In this document: positions 44,698 to 54,343 of the stretch, piece by piece
Layout of the letters: each line of letters starts with the position of its first letter
Numbering within the stretch: the stretch's first letter is position 1
Assembly (NCBI RefSeq): GCF_900113695.1
Contig: NZ_FOQH01000001.1
Span: 372,001 to 436,000 of the forward strand
DNA: 64,000 nucleotides
Source of the DNA: Albimonas pacifica
Lineage (GTDB): Bacteria; Pseudomonadota; Alphaproteobacteria; Rhodobacterales; Rhodobacteraceae
Direction of reading: 5' to 3'
Position numbers and translations under genes: made by a program
Notes under the pieces: model-generated
What the model was told of the DNA's origin: nothing
The model's database searches: none
The model's input: only the letters and a program-made list of their open reading frames with translations

Positions 44698-46332
44698 ATG
44701 TCCGATTCCAGTCCTGCGCGATTCGACGTCGTCGTGGTCGGCGCCGGTTTCGCCGGCCTCTACCTGCTGCACCGCCTGCGCGGCATGGGCCTCTCGGCCC
44801 GGGTCTACGAGCGCGCCGAGGGCGTGGGCGGCACCTGGTGGTGGAACCGCTACCCCGGCGCGCGCTGCGACGTGGAATCGCTGCAGTATTCCTACTCCTG
44901 GGACCCGGAGCTGGAGCGCGACTGGACCTGGTCCGAGAAATACGCCGCCCAGCCCGAGATCCAGGCCTACGCCGAGTTCGTGGCCGAGCGGCATGACCTG
45001 AAGCGCGACATCCGGTTCGAGACCTCGGTGGATGGCGCGGAGTGGGACGAGGCCGCAGGCCTCTGGCGCATCGCCACCAGCCGGGGCCCGGCCGAGGCGA
45101 CCCACCTGGTGCTGGCCACCGGCTGCCTCAGCTCGACCTCGCTGCCCGACATCCCGGGGCGGGACGATTTCCGGGGCGAGACCTACCACACCGGCCTCTG
45201 GCCCCATGAGGGGGTGGACTTCACCGGCAAGCGGGTGGCGGTGATCGGCACCGGTTCTTCTGCGATCCAGTCGATCCCGATCATCGCGGCCCAGGCGGCG
45301 GAGCTGGCGGTGCATCAGCGCACGCCCAACTTCTCGATCCCCGCGCGCAACGCCCCCCTGACCGACGCGCAGCGCGCGGAGTGGCTGGCGCGCTCGGCCG
45401 AGCGGCGGGAATGGGCGCGCGCCAACACCCGCAACGCCATCGTCACCACGCTGCCGCAGAAGCCGGTGCTGGAGGCCACGCCCGAGGAGCGCGAGGCCGA
45501 GTTCTCGCGCCGCTGGGAGAGCGGGGGGATCACCTTCTCGGCCGCCTTCAACGACCTGGCGCTGGACCCGGAGGCCAACGAATACGCCGCCGAGTTCGTG
45601 CGCGAGCGGATCCGCGAGATCGTGAAGGACCCCGCCACGGCCGAGGCGCTGTGCCCGCGCGACCACCCGATCTTCACCAAGCGGATCTGCGTGGACACCG
45701 ACTATTTCGAGACCTTCAACCTCCCCCACGTGCGCCTGGTGAACCTGCGCGAGACCCCGCTGGAGACGGTGACCGAGACCGGGATCCGCACCTCGGCGGG
45801 CGAGACCCCCTACGACGCCATCGTCTACGCCACCGGCTTCGACGCGATGACCGGCTCGATCCTGGCGATCGACCCGGTGGGCAAGGGGGGGCGGCGGATG
45901 TCGCAGGCCTGGGCCGAGGGGCCGAAGGCCTTCCTCGGGCTTCTGACGGCGGGGTTCCCGAACCTGTTCCTGGTGACGGGGCCGGGCAGCCCCTCGGTGC
46001 TGACCAACATGATCGTCTCGATCGAGCACCACGTGGACATGATCTGCGAGCAGCTCTCCCGCCTCGCGGCCCGCGGCGCGACCCGGATCGAGGCCGATCC
46101 GCAGGCGCAGGAGGAGTGGGTCGCCCATGTCAACGCGCGCGCCGCGGCGACGCTCTATCCCCGGGCGGCGAGCTGGTACATGGGCGCGAACATCCCCGGC
46201 AAGCCGCGGGTGTTCATGCCCTACATCGGCCAGGACGAGTACCGCCGCCAGGTCGACGCGCTGGCCGCGCAGGACTGGCCCGGTCTGAAGCTGAGCGCCG
46301 GCCGCACGGCCTCCGACGCCGCCGCCGGCTGA
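44698..46332 (+). CDS. Baeyer-Villiger-type flavin monooxygenase
   Basis: A 544-residue class B flavoprotein. FAD motif VVVVGAGFAGLYLL (about 11-24), VGGTWWWNRYPGARCD, the Baeyer-Villiger fingerprint FRGETYHTGLWP (about 157-168) and NADPH motif VAVIGTGSSAIQ (about 180-191) are all present; C-terminal YPRAASWYMGANIPGKPRVF fits cyclohexanone/phenylacetone monooxygenases. It inserts one oxygen beside a ketone to give an ester or lactone using NADPH and O2. The ATG at 44698 has GGGAGGAG upstream. It appears monocistronic; substrate unknown. Confidence 0.92.
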   Translation: MSDSSPARFDVVVVGAGFAGLYLLHRLRGMGLSARVYERAEGVGGTWWWNRYPGARCDVESLQYSYSWDPELERDWTWSEKYAAQPEIQAYAEFVAERHDLKRDIRFETSVDGAEWDEAAGLWRIATSRGPAEATHLVLATGCLSSTSLPDIPGRDDFRGETYHTGLWPHEGVDFTGKRVAVIGTGSSAIQSIPIIAAQAAELAVHQRTPNFSIPARNAPLTDAQRAEWLARSAERREWARANTRNAIVTTLPQKPVLEATPEEREAEFSRRWESGGITFSAAFNDLALDPEANEYAAEFVRERIREIVKDPATAEALCPRDHPIFTKRICVDTDYFETFNLPHVRLVNLRETPLETVTETGIRTSAGETPYDAIVYATGFDAMTGSILAIDPVGKGGRRMSQAWAEGPKAFLGLLTAGFPNLFLVTGPGSPSVLTNMIVSIEHHVDMICEQLSRLAARGATRIEADPQAQEEWVAHVNARAAATLYPRAASWYMGANIPGKPRVFMPYIGQDEYRRQVDALAAQDWPGLKLSAGRTASDAAAG

Positions 46333-46352
46333 GCCCCGCCCGAGGGCCAGGT

Positions 46353-46538
46353 GGGCGTCCTCGGGGGCATCGAGCCCCCTCGGCCGCCCGCCGCCTTCCG
46401 GCGGCGGCGCCTGCGGCGGGCGCTGCGCCTCTTCCCTTCGGCATGGCCTACGTTCCGCGTGGGGCGGGGGGCGTCCTCGGGGGCGTCGAGCCCCCTCGGC
46501 CGCCCGTCGCCTTGCGGCGACGGCGCCTGCGGCGGGCG
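46353..46538. repeat. Pair of 70-bp direct repeats with internal hairpin
   Basis: 46353-46422 and 46469-46538 are 70-bp direct copies (GGGCGTCCTCGGGGGC...). They differ at four positions. Two of these are a paired change in a hairpin (CCGCCTTCCGGCGG versus TCGCCTTGCGGCGA), one is in its loop, and one is A to G outside. Both follow the monooxygenase stop. The rest of 46333-46775 is GC-rich and holds no gene. Confidence 0.9.
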
Positions 46539-46710
46539 TTCCGGCCCTGAGCCCGGCCGGGGCGTCCGCGCGACGCGAGCCGCCGCGCCCGCCCCGTCGG
46601 AGCGGGGTGGGCGGGCGGGAGCTCCGACGGGGCGGGCGCGGGGGCGGTCGAGGGCGCGGCGGGCGCCGGCGAGGCGGGGCAGGGCGGATCGGGACGGGGC
46701 GGAAAACGGT

Positions 46711-46738
46711 AGGGCCCCGACCTTGCGGTCGGGGCCCT
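46711..46738 (-). terminator. Terminator of the petABC operon
   Basis: AGGGCCCCGACC (46711-46722), TTGC loop, GGTCGGGGCCCT (46727-46738): a perfect 12-bp stem 37 bp after the petC stop. On the minus strand it is followed by ACCGTTTTCC, a modest U tract. Confidence 0.75.
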
Positions 46739-46775
46739 CGTTCTGTCCCTCGAAAGTCCGTGCGGCGCGTCGGCC

Positions 46776-47588
46776 TCAGGCGGCCTTCTTCTTCTTCACC
46801 GTCGCCCAGAGCTTCTTGTTGGTCAGGTACAGCAGCACCGCCAGCAGGCCCACGAAGATGAAGTTGCGCGCGCCCGCGGCCTTGCGGTCCGCCAGCTTCG
46901 GCTCGGCCGTCCACATCAGGAAGGCCGAGACGTCCTTGGCCATCTGCTCGACCGTCGCGGGGGTGCCGTCGGCATATTCCACGATGTCGTCGGACAGCGG
47001 CGGCGCCATCGAGATCAGGCCGCCGGCCATGGTCTCGTTCTCGTAGAGCGTGACGCCGGCCACGTCCTGGGTCTCGCCCGTGTAGTGGGTGAGGATCGAG
47101 TAGATGTACTCGGGCCCGCCGATGCCGTTCACCAGCTGGCTGATGCCGGTGCCGTAGGGCCCGTGGAAGCCGGCGCGGGCCTTGGCCATCAGGCTCAGGT
47201 CCGGGGCGCCCACCGCGTCGTTCGGCGGGAACTTGTCCGAGGCCACCGCCGTGCGGGTGTCGCCCGGCAGCGCCTCGTCCGAGGTGTCGGCCACCTGGTA
47301 GAGGCCGGCCATCGCCGCCACCTGGGCGTCGTCGTAGCCGGGGCCCGTGGGATCGCCGAGCGTCCGGAAGGCCACGAACTTCAGGCCGTGACAGGCCGAG
47401 CAGACCTCGTTGTAGACCTGGAGGCCGCGCTGCAGCTGCGCCTGGTCGAAGGAGCCCAGCGGCCCCTCGAAGGAGTAGCTGACGTCGGTGATGTGGCCGC
47501 CGCCCTCCGCCGCCGAAGCGGCGAGGGGCAGGGCGAGGGCGCCCGCGGCGACAAGGCCTGCGAAGCGGGCTGCGGTCAGGATGCGCAT
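46776..47588 (-). CDS. petC: Cytochrome c1 (bc1 complex)
   Basis: A 270-residue protein with a 26-residue signal peptide ([20 protein letters not shown] region). The haem-binding site CSACH has Cys63, Cys66 and His67; the sixth ligand Met is in SMAPPLSDD (about 194). A single C-terminal transmembrane helix ([20 protein letters not shown]) anchors it, and the basic tail KKKKAA is cytoplasmic. It passes electrons from the Rieske centre to cytochrome c. Last gene of the petABC operon, 23 bp after petB, with a strong hairpin after it. Confidence 0.97.
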   Translation of the reverse strand: MRILTAARFAGLVAAGALALPLAASAAEGGGHITDVSYSFEGPLGSFDQAQLQRGLQVYNEVCSACHGLKFVAFRTLGDPTGPGYDDAQVAAMAGLYQVADTSDEALPGDTRTAVASDKFPPNDAVGAPDLSLMAKARAGFHGPYGTGISQLVNGIGGPEYIYSILTHYTGETQDVAGVTLYENETMAGGLISMAPPLSDDIVEYADGTPATVEQMAKDVSAFLMWTAEPKLADRKAAGARNFIFVGLLAVLLYLTNKKLWATVKKKKAA

Positions 47589-47611
47589 CTTATGTCTCTC
47601 CCTTCCCCGGC

Positions 47612-48925
47612 TCACTCGGCGGGCGTGGCGGCGGCGCCGCTCTTCTTCGCGTGCTTCTCGGCCATCATCCGATCGAAGTCCTCCTCGATCGTGGCGGGGA
47701 CGGGCTTGGGCGTCTCCACCAGCCCCAGCAGGGGCAGGATCACCAGGAAGTAGCCGAACCAGTAGATCGTGCCGATCAGCGAGATCGTCGGGATCAGCCC
47801 CTCGGCCGGCTGGCCGCCGCACCACATCAGGACGAAGAAGTTCACGACGAACACCCAGAACCAGACCTTGAACTTGGGCCGGTAGCGGCCCGAGCGGGTC
47901 CGCGAGGTGTCCAGCCACGGCACCAGCGCCAGCACCGCGATCGAGCCGAACATGGCGATGACGCCGCCCAGCTTCGAGTCGATGAACCAGATGTCGAAGG
48001 TGATGGCGCGCAGGATCGCGTAGAAGGGCAGGAAGTACCACTCGGGCACGATGTGCGCCGGCGTCGAGAGCGGGTTGGCCTCGATGTAGTTGTCCGGGTG
48101 GCCCAGCCAGTTGGGCATGTAGAACACCAGGACGACGAAGACCAGCAGCACCACGGCGAGCGCGAACAGGTCCTTGATCACGTAGTACGGCCAGAACGGC
48201 AGGGTGTCCTTCTTGGCCTCGTCGATCGAGCCGCGGCGAACCTCGACCCCGGTGGGGTTGTTGTTGCCGGTCGAGTGGAAGGCCCAGATGTGCACCGCCA
48301 CCAGGCCCGCGATCACGAAGGGCAGCAGGTAGTGCAGCGAGAAGAACCGGTTCAGCGTCGGGTTGTCGACGGCGAAGCCGCCCCACAGCCAGTTCACGAT
48401 CGGCTCGCCGACCAGCGGCAGGGCCGAGAACAGGTTGGTGATCACGGTCGCGCCCCAGAAGGACATCTGGCCCCAGGGCAGCACGTAGCCCATGAAGGCC
48501 GTGGCCATCATCGCCAGGTAGATCAGCACGCCGATGATCCAGGTGATCTCGCGCGGGGCCTTGTACGATCCGTAGTAGAGGCCGCGGAAGATGTGGAAGT
48601 AGACGGCGATGAAGAACAGCGAGGCGCCGTTCATGTGCACGTAGCGGATCAGCCAGCCGCCGTTCACGTCGCGCATGATGTGCTCGACCGAGGCGAAGGC
48701 GAGGTCCACGTGGGGGGTGTAGTGCATCACCAGAATGATGCCGGTGACGATCTGCAGGACGAGGCAGAAGGTCAGGATGATGCCCCAGATCCACATCCAG
48801 TTCAGGTTCTTGGGCGTGGGGATCATCAGGGTGTCGTAGATCATTCCGCCGATCGGCAGGCGGGAATGAAGCCACTTCTCGAAGCCCGACTTGGGCTCGT
48901 AATGCTCGTGCGGGATGCCAGCCAT
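47612..48925 (-). CDS. petB: Cytochrome b (bc1 complex)
   Basis: A 437-residue polytopic protein with eight transmembrane helices. The quinol-site PEWY motif is in [17 protein letters not shown]. The haem histidines lie in [20 protein letters not shown] and in [19 protein letters not shown]-type and [20 protein letters not shown] regions complete the bc1 b-subunit. The long form (437 residues) is the alphaproteobacterial type with a C-terminal extension ([15 protein letters not shown]). Spacing of 13 bp to petA and 23 bp to petC supports one operon. Confidence 0.97.
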   Translation of the reverse strand: MAGIPHEHYEPKSGFEKWLHSRLPIGGMIYDTLMIPTPKNLNWMWIWGIILTFCLVLQIVTGIILVMHYTPHVDLAFASVEHIMRDVNGGWLIRYVHMNGASLFFIAVYFHIFRGLYYGSYKAPREITWIIGVLIYLAMMATAFMGYVLPWGQMSFWGATVITNLFSALPLVGEPIVNWLWGGFAVDNPTLNRFFSLHYLLPFVIAGLVAVHIWAFHSTGNNNPTGVEVRRGSIDEAKKDTLPFWPYYVIKDLFALAVVLLVFVVLVFYMPNWLGHPDNYIEANPLSTPAHIVPEWYFLPFYAILRAITFDIWFIDSKLGGVIAMFGSIAVLALVPWLDTSRTRSGRYRPKFKVWFWVFVVNFFVLMWCGGQPAEGLIPTISLIGTIYWFGYFLVILPLLGLVETPKPVPATIEEDFDRMMAEKHAKKSGAAATPAE

Positions 48926-48938
48926 CAGGGTCGTCTCC

Positions 48939-49502
48939 TCAGCCCAGCGTCACGACGCCGTCGGCCAGCACGGCGACCGGCACGGGAAGGTTCTCGGGGG
49001 CGGGGCCGCGGCGGATGCGGCCGGCCGTGTCGTAATGCGACCCGTGGCAGGGGCAGAACCAGCCGCCGAAGTCGCCGGCGCCGTCGCCCAGCGGCACGCA
49101 GCCCAGGTGGGTGCAGACGCCCAGCATGACCAGGTACTTGCCTTCCTCGTCGAGCGCGCGGTCCGCATCGGTCGCGGGCGCGTCGCCGGGCAGGTTGTCG
49201 TTGCGCGCGATCGGATCCTTCAGATCGCTCATCGGCACCTCGCGCGCCGCTTCGATCTCATCGGCGGTGCGGTGACGGATGAAGACCGGCTTGCCGCGCC
49301 ACTTCACCGTGAGCTGGCTGCCTTCCTCGAGACCCGAGATGTCGACGTCGATCGAGGCGAGCGCCAGGACGTCGGCCGACGGGTTCATCTGGTCGATGGC
49401 AGGCCAGACCGCGGCGCCGACGCCGACGGCGCCGGCTGCAGCCGTGGCGATGTAGAGGAAATCCCGGCGCGTCGGTTCGGAGTCCGATTCTGCGTGGGCC
49501 AC
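48939..49502 (-). CDS. petA: Rieske iron-sulfur subunit of the bc1 complex
   Basis: A 187-residue protein. The twin-arginine signal-anchor [20 protein letters not shown] (about 11-30) is retained as the membrane anchor. The 2Fe-2S ligands are in CTHLGC (Cys130, His132) and CPCHGS (Cys150, His153), and Cys135/Cys152 form the disulfide. The hinge and [17 protein letters not shown] strand match Rhodobacter-type Rieske proteins. The start is GTG at 49502 ([15 protein letters not shown]) with GAAGGGGG upstream, giving exactly 187 residues, the usual length in the group; an ATG at 49619 would add a false tail. First gene of the petABC operon. Confidence 0.95.
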   Translation of the reverse strand: MAHAESDSEPTRRDFLYIATAAAGAVGVGAAVWPAIDQMNPSADVLALASIDVDISGLEEGSQLTVKWRGKPVFIRHRTADEIEAAREVPMSDLKDPIARNDNLPGDAPATDADRALDEEGKYLVMLGVCTHLGCVPLGDGAGDFGGWFCPCHGSHYDTAGRIRRGPAPENLPVPVAVLADGVVTLG

Positions 49503-49957
49503 GTGGCAACCCCCTTCGCGTTCCTTCCCCGGCCCGTCCGCGTCGGCTCTCCGGCTGGCGCTCTCGCGGCTGGCGGGACGATATGTATCAGGCGGTCCCC
49601 GCCGCGAGACGGAGACCATTCCGCCGCCCGATTAGCCGCCCCCGCCCGACAGGTCCAGAGACAGGGCGACGCAGAGACGCCGCATTTCGGCCGGACCGTC
49701 GCCGTTCCGCATCGGGGCGCCGGCGCCGCCGCTCGCCTGCCGGAGGTCGGCGCCGGCCCGCGGACGCGGGGCTCCTGCGGCGGGCGGCGAGGGCCGCTCC
49801 GGGCCCCGCGCCGGCGGCGAAGACGGCGAACCGGCGTCGCCTCGCGCGGAACTCACGCGAAGGTCACGTTGCGTCGAGATTGACCGTGACCTGCCGAATC
49901 GAGAACCCTTGACGCAAAGGGAAAGCGCGGACCCATCCGCCTCCCGGGGAGGACGAC
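49503..49957. other. Divergent regulatory region between petABC and P450
   Basis: 455 bp without a gene. Close to petA, the minus strand has ATACATAT (near 49580-49590) in a lower-GC patch that may be the operon promoter. The middle 150 bp are GC-rich. Close to the P450 there are TTGACC (49880-49885) and TTGACG (49909-49914), possible -35 boxes, plus an inverted repeat at 49861-49892. Confidence 0.45.
49861..49892 (+). promoter_or_regulatory. Inverted repeat upstream of the cytochrome P450 gene
   Basis: AGGTCACG (49861-49868) and CGTGACCT (49885-49892) are exact 8-bp inverted repeats with a 16-bp spacer. The right arm overlaps a TTGACC -35-like box. Spacing fits a dimeric regulator binding site about 70 bp before the P450 start. 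Confidence 0.45.
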
Positions 49958-51202
49958 ATGACCCAAGCCACCGCCCCGACGTCCGGAGAGGGCGTCGAGA
50001 GGCCCAGCCCCGTCGCCATCCGCGACCTGCCGCGGTTCGAGAAGCGGCCCGAGGGCTGGAGCGACCACGACTTCATCGCCCACTGGCGCGCGCAGGGGCC
50101 CGCGGCGGTCGACCGCTTCGGCATCGTCACCCTGTTCGGCCACGACGACCTGTGGCGCGCGGTCGATCCGCGCTTCACCCGCCAGGTGGGGATCGAGGCG
50201 ATGCAGATGCAGGGGCGGACCGAGGGGGCGGTCTACGACTTCTTCGACCGTTCGCTGCTGTTCGCCAACGACGCCCGCCACCGCGCCCGCCGCGGCCCGC
50301 TGGCGCGCGCCTTCGCCCACCCGCTGATGAACGCCCTGCGCGGCGAGATCGCCGGCCAGATGCGCGACCTGGTGCGCGGCCTGAAGGGTCGCGAGGTCGA
50401 TTTCGGGGCCGAGGTCTCGGGCCAGCTCGCCGCGCGCATGATCGCCTCGGTCCTCGGCCTGCCGGAGGCCGACATCCCGCATTTCACCCAGGTCGTCTAC
50501 GGCGCCTCGCGCGGGCTCTCCTTCCGTTCGAAGGAGGTGCTGGACGAGGCCGACGTCGACATGGCCGAGCTGGTCGCCTACGCGGCCCGCCTGCTCGACG
50601 ACCGGTGCGCGCGCCCGCGGGAGGATTTCCTGACCGAGTTCCTGGCCAAGGTGGAGGGCGCCGACCTCTCGGAGGACGAGATCCGCACCCAGGTCGCGAC
50701 CGTGGTGCTCGGCGGCGCCGACACCACGCGCATGGCGCTCGCCTCCGGCTTCGCCCAGATTCTCTCCCGGCCCGCGCAATGGGCGGCGCTGAAGGCGGAT
50801 CCCGAGGGGCTGAAGGTCTCGGCCGCCGCGGAATGCCTGCGCTTCGACCCCGTCGTCGGCTCGATCCCCCGGCTCGCGATCGAGGATTTCGAGATCGCGG
50901 GCGTGGCGATCCCCAGGGGGACCTACATGGCGGCCTCCCTGCTGGGCGCCCTGCGCGACCCCGCGGTCTATGCCCGGCCCGAGGTCTTCGACATCGCCCG
51001 CGACGACCACCCGAAACTTCACCCGGTCTTCGGCGCCGGCGCCCACCGCTGCCTCGGCGAGGCGCTGGCCCGGGCCGAGCTGGAGGAGGCCCTGGCGGTC
51101 CTCGCCCAGGAGGCGCCCGACGCCGAGCTGGTCGGCGCGCCGCCGGTCCTGCGCGGCCTCGGCGGCACCCGCGGCCTGCCGGAGACGCGCATCCGGCTGT
51201 GA
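49958..51202 (+). CDS. Cytochrome P450
   Basis: A 414-residue soluble P450. I-helix GGADTTRMAL carries the oxygen-activation Thr, ExxR is in ECLRFDP, and the haem loop FGAGAHRCLGEALA has the thiolate Cys at about 365. It would hydroxylate a small hydrophobic molecule using electrons from a ferredoxin; no ferredoxin or reductase is adjacent. A GGGGAGGAC ribosome site precedes the ATG. Family assignment within P450s is not possible by eye. A hairpin separates it from the convergent DUF2306 gene. Confidence 0.95.
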   Translation: MTQATAPTSGEGVERPSPVAIRDLPRFEKRPEGWSDHDFIAHWRAQGPAAVDRFGIVTLFGHDDLWRAVDPRFTRQVGIEAMQMQGRTEGAVYDFFDRSLLFANDARHRARRGPLARAFAHPLMNALRGEIAGQMRDLVRGLKGREVDFGAEVSGQLAARMIASVLGLPEADIPHFTQVVYGASRGLSFRSKEVLDEADVDMAELVAYAARLLDDRCARPREDFLTEFLAKVEGADLSEDEIRTQVATVVLGGADTTRMALASGFAQILSRPAQWAALKADPEGLKVSAAAECLRFDPVVGSIPRLAIEDFEIAGVAIPRGTYMAASLLGALRDPAVYARPEVFDIARDDHPKLHPVFGAGAHRCLGEALARAELEEALAVLAQEAPDAELVGAPPVLRGLGGTRGLPETRIRL

Positions 51203-51217
51203 GGCCGGGCCCCGGGC

Positions 51218-51248
51218 GGCGGCCCGCCTCCGTCTGGGGCGGGCCGCC
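51218..51248. terminator. Hairpin between convergent P450 and DUF2306 genes
   Basis: GGCGGCCCGCC (51218-51228) and GGCGGGCCGCC (51238-51248) form a perfect 11-bp stem ending at the DUF2306 stop codon. No U tract; probably works for both strands. Confidence 0.45.
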
Positions 51249-51647
51249 TCACTCCCCGAACAGCACCGCGTGCATCACCCGCCCCGGCAGCAGGGTGAAG
51301 GCGCCGGTGAGGACCAATGCCAGGGCGTAGAGCGAGAGCATCGTCCACCGGTGCGCCCGCAGGTTCCCCCGCCGCGCCGCGCGCACCGCGTAGACCAGCG
51401 CGCCAAGGGTCGTCGGGATCAGCAGGTGGATGGGCGAGAACGGCCCCCAGACCCGGATCGAGGAGATGAACAGGGCCGAGAGCGCCGTCCACGCCATCAA
51501 CGCCACGAAGGCCCAGCCGATCCAGCGATGCCCCCGCCCGCCCTTGGGCCGCAGCAGCTGCGCGCCCCCCAGCGCCGCCGCCGCCAGCGCCGCGAACGCG
51601 TGCGAGGGGATCGGCGAGGCCGCCGCCAGCAGGGGATCGAGGGTCAT
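51249..51647 (-). CDS. DUF2306-like membrane protein
   Basis: A 132-residue integral membrane protein with about four helices. PIPSHAFAALAAAALGGAQL, HRWIGWAFVALMAWTALSAL and GNLRAHRWTMLSLYALALVL (two His-Arg-Trp repeats at helix ends) match the DUF2306 family. Function is unknown. It appears monocistronic. Confidence 0.8.
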   Translation of the reverse strand: MTLDPLLAAASPIPSHAFAALAAAALGGAQLLRPKGGRGHRWIGWAFVALMAWTALSALFISSIRVWGPFSPIHLLIPTTLGALVYAVRAARRGNLRAHRWTMLSLYALALVLTGAFTLLPGRVMHAVLFGE

Positions 51648-51860
51648 CGCGGCCTCCGCCTCTCCGGATCCCCGTCACCTTACGGCGCGAGGCCGGCCCG
51701 TCCAGCGCGGCCGCGTCGCGGGCCGGCGCCCCCGGCGTCGCGCCGGACGCGGCCGGGCGCCGGCGCCGGCGGCGCGCCGCGGCGCGCGGGGCCGGCGGGC
51801 GCCGCGGGGCGGAGGGGGCGCGGCAGGGCGAAGCGGGGGCCGGGGGGGCTGCGCGCGCGC

Positions 51861-52397
51861 TCAGGCGCCGGCGCCGGGAAGGTCCGCTGCGGTCAGCACG
51901 TGGCGAAGGTGGTCCGGGTCCGGGCTCTCCTCGGGGCGGGGGCGCATGCCGATCTTCTCCGCCACCCGGCGCGAGCCGGCGTTGCCCGGCATGATGTCGG
52001 CCACGATCCGCGCCAGTCCCAGCGTCTCGACGGCGTGGCGGGCGACGGGCAGGGCGGCCTCGGTCGCGACGCCCCCGCCCCGCGCGGCGCGCGAGAGCCG
52101 CCAGCCGATCTCGATCTCGCCGGCGCCGTCGGGGGTCAGCATGACCCAGCCCAGGAACCGCTCCGGCGCCTCGCGCGGGACGACGACCCAGTAGCCCAGC
52201 CCCTCGCCATGCTCGGCCTCGATCCGTGCGCGCAGGAAGGCGGCGTGGGCCTCGGGGTCGGCCCAGGGGCCGGCGATCCAGCGCGTCGTCTCCGGCTCGC
52301 GGTCCATGGCGAGGCAGGCCGTCAAGTCCTGCGGCCCGCGCGGGCGCAGCCGCAGGCGCGCTGTCTCGAAGATCGGCCCGCGGCTGCCGGGTCCCAT
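51861..52397 (-). CDS. GNAT N-acetyltransferase (RimJ/RimL-like)
   Basis: A 178-residue GNAT. FETARLRLRPRGPQDLTACL opens the fold, EIGWRLSRAARGGGVATEAA is the acetyl-CoA loop (R-x-x-G-x-A variant), and NAGSRRVAEKIGMRP the C-terminal helix. This subgroup includes ribosomal-protein N-terminal acetyltransferases and unassigned relatives. Its start is 10 bp after the ABC exporter stop, so both are probably cotranscribed. The gap 51648-51860 after it is GC-rich without a gene. Confidence 0.85.
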   Translation of the reverse strand: MGPGSRGPIFETARLRLRPRGPQDLTACLAMDREPETTRWIAGPWADPEAHAAFLRARIEAEHGEGLGYWVVVPREAPERFLGWVMLTPDGAGEIEIGWRLSRAARGGGVATEAALPVARHAVETLGLARIVADIMPGNAGSRRVAEKIGMRPRPEESPDPDHLRHVLTAADLPGAGA

Positions 52398-52407
52398 CAG
52401 GCCCCCG

Positions 52408-54291
52408 TCACTCGGCGGCGTCGAGGCCCATGAAGCCGCCCGACTGGCGGCCCCAGAGCTCGGCGTAGATGCCGCCGCGCTTGAGCAGGACGTCGTGGGG
52501 CCCTTCCTCGGCGATGCGCCCCTCGTCCATCACCACGATCCGGTCCATCGAGGCGATGGTCGACAGCCGGTGCGCGATGGCCACGACCGTGCGGCCCTGC
52601 ATCAGCCGCTCCAGCGCCGCCTGCACCTCGGCCTCGGTCTCGGAATCGAGCGCCGAGGTCGCCTCGTCCAGCATCAGGATCGGCGCGTCCTTCAGGATCG
52701 CGCGGGCGATGGCGACCCGCTGGCGCTGCCCGCCAGAGAGCTTCACGCCCCGCTCCCCCAGCCGCGCCTCGTAGCCGACGCGGCCGCGGAAATCCTCCAG
52801 CTCCTCGATGAACTCGTGGGCGGCGGCCATGCGGGCGGCCTCCATCGCCTCCTCGACGCCGGCGTCGGGACGGCCGTAGAGGATGTTCTCCATCGCCGAG
52901 CGGTTGAACATCGCCGTGTCCTGGGTGACGAAGGCGATCTGCCGGCGCAGGGCGTCCTGGTCGAGCGTGCGGATGTCGCGCCCGTCCAGCAGGATCCGCC
53001 CCGCCTCGGGATCGTAGAGCCTCAGCGCCAGCTTCATCGCCGTGGACTTGCCCGCGCCCGAGCGGCCGACGAGGGCCACCTTCTCCCCCGGCGTCACGTC
53101 GAGCGAGAAGCCGGTCAGCCCGCCGCCGGCGCGCTCGCGCTCCTGCCCGTACTTGAAGGTCACGCCCTCGAAGGTCAGCCGCCCCTCGGCGCGCGCCATC
53201 GGGGCGGCGTCGGGGGCGTCGCGCATGCGGTGGGGCGGGGTCAGGGTGCGGATCCCGTCCTCGACCACGCCGGCGTTGGCGAACATGCCCATGGCGGTGA
53301 AGCTGATCCAGCCCGACATCTGCCCGATGCGCAGCGACAGCAGCCCCGAGAGCGCCACCGCGCCGGGCGAGCCGCTCCCCCCGGCCCAGAGCCACAGCGC
53401 GGTTCCCACCAGCGCCACCGGCAGGGCCCCGGCCAGCACCGCGATGACCACCCGGTAGACCCAGGCGGTGCGCCCGAAGTCGAGCTTGGCGCGCCGCAGC
53501 CGCTCCAGCGCCTCGCGGGCATGGGTCTCCTCCCGCCCGGCATGGGCGAAGAGCTTCACCGTCTCCATGTGCGAGATCGTGTCGACGAGCTGGCCGGAGA
53601 GGCCCGACTGCGCGTCGGCCCGCGCCCGGGCCTTGGCCCTCAGCCGCGGCAGCATCCAGGCGATCCAGGCGAGGTAGACCGCGAGCCAGCCCAGCAGCCC
53701 CAGCGTCAGCCGCCAGTCCGCGGCCCCGAGCGCGGCGAGCGCGGCCAGCATGGTGGCGAGCGCGAAGGCCACCGCCTGCACGACCTCGGAGGCGAGCTCG
53801 GTCAGCGCGTTCCCGGTCTGCAGCTGCTTGGCCGAGATGCGGCCGGCGTAGTCGTCCTCGAAATAGGACATCGCCTGGCCCAGCGTGTGCCGGTGCAGGC
53901 GGAACACCGTCTGCTGGAACATCCCGGGCTGGATCGAGAACTGCATCAGCGCCGAGCTGACCGCCATGCACAGCGGCCGGGCGGCGAAGATGAAGACGGC
54001 GAGCAGGGCGACCTCCCACCCCCGCTCGGCGAGGAAGGCGGCGCGCGCGCCGGGCTCGGTCAGGCTCGGCCCGGCCTCGGCCACCACGTCCACCAGCCAG
54101 GACACGGCCCAGGAGACCCCGACCTCGGCCCAGGCCAGCGCCACGTTGGCGGCGATGGCGGCGAAGAAGACGGGAAACGCGCCGCTCAGCGCCCACCGGC
54201 AGAAGGCGAGGAATTCCTGGGGCGGCGACCCGGCCGCGGGCGCGTTCGGATCGAAGAGGCCGGCGGTGCGGCGGGTCAGGGCGGTCAGCAT
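52408..54291 (-). CDS. ABC exporter, fused transmembrane and ATPase domains (MsbA-like)
   Basis: A 627-residue half-transporter. Six transmembrane helices occupy about 30-340, then the ATPase: Walker A GRSGAGKST, LSGGQRQRVAIARAI, Walker B ILMLDEATSALD and switch IAHRLSTIA. The order is that of type IV exporters of lipids, drugs or peptides; it works as a homodimer. The ATG at 54291 gives the family length. A TTGACC-type promoter with a palindrome in its spacer lies 53-83 bp upstream. Confidence 0.92.
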   Translation of the reverse strand: MLTALTRRTAGLFDPNAPAAGSPPQEFLAFCRWALSGAFPVFFAAIAANVALAWAEVGVSWAVSWLVDVVAEAGPSLTEPGARAAFLAERGWEVALLAVFIFAARPLCMAVSSALMQFSIQPGMFQQTVFRLHRHTLGQAMSYFEDDYAGRISAKQLQTGNALTELASEVVQAVAFALATMLAALAALGAADWRLTLGLLGWLAVYLAWIAWMLPRLRAKARARADAQSGLSGQLVDTISHMETVKLFAHAGREETHAREALERLRRAKLDFGRTAWVYRVVIAVLAGALPVALVGTALWLWAGGSGSPGAVALSGLLSLRIGQMSGWISFTAMGMFANAGVVEDGIRTLTPPHRMRDAPDAAPMARAEGRLTFEGVTFKYGQERERAGGGLTGFSLDVTPGEKVALVGRSGAGKSTAMKLALRLYDPEAGRILLDGRDIRTLDQDALRRQIAFVTQDTAMFNRSAMENILYGRPDAGVEEAMEAARMAAAHEFIEELEDFRGRVGYEARLGERGVKLSGGQRQRVAIARAILKDAPILMLDEATSALDSETEAEVQAALERLMQGRTVVAIAHRLSTIASMDRIVVMDEGRIAEEGPHDVLLKRGGIYAELWGRQSGGFMGLDAAE

Positions 54292-54343
54292 GGGCAGGCA
54301 GGATAGGTCACGAACGGCTCCGGTCGAGCGGAAGGGCCCTCTG

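Noticed and set aside
51649-51860. Possible gene in the gap between DUF2306 and GNAT genes
   Set aside because: Only GC-rich sequence with no start plus ribosome site and no recognisable motif in any frame.
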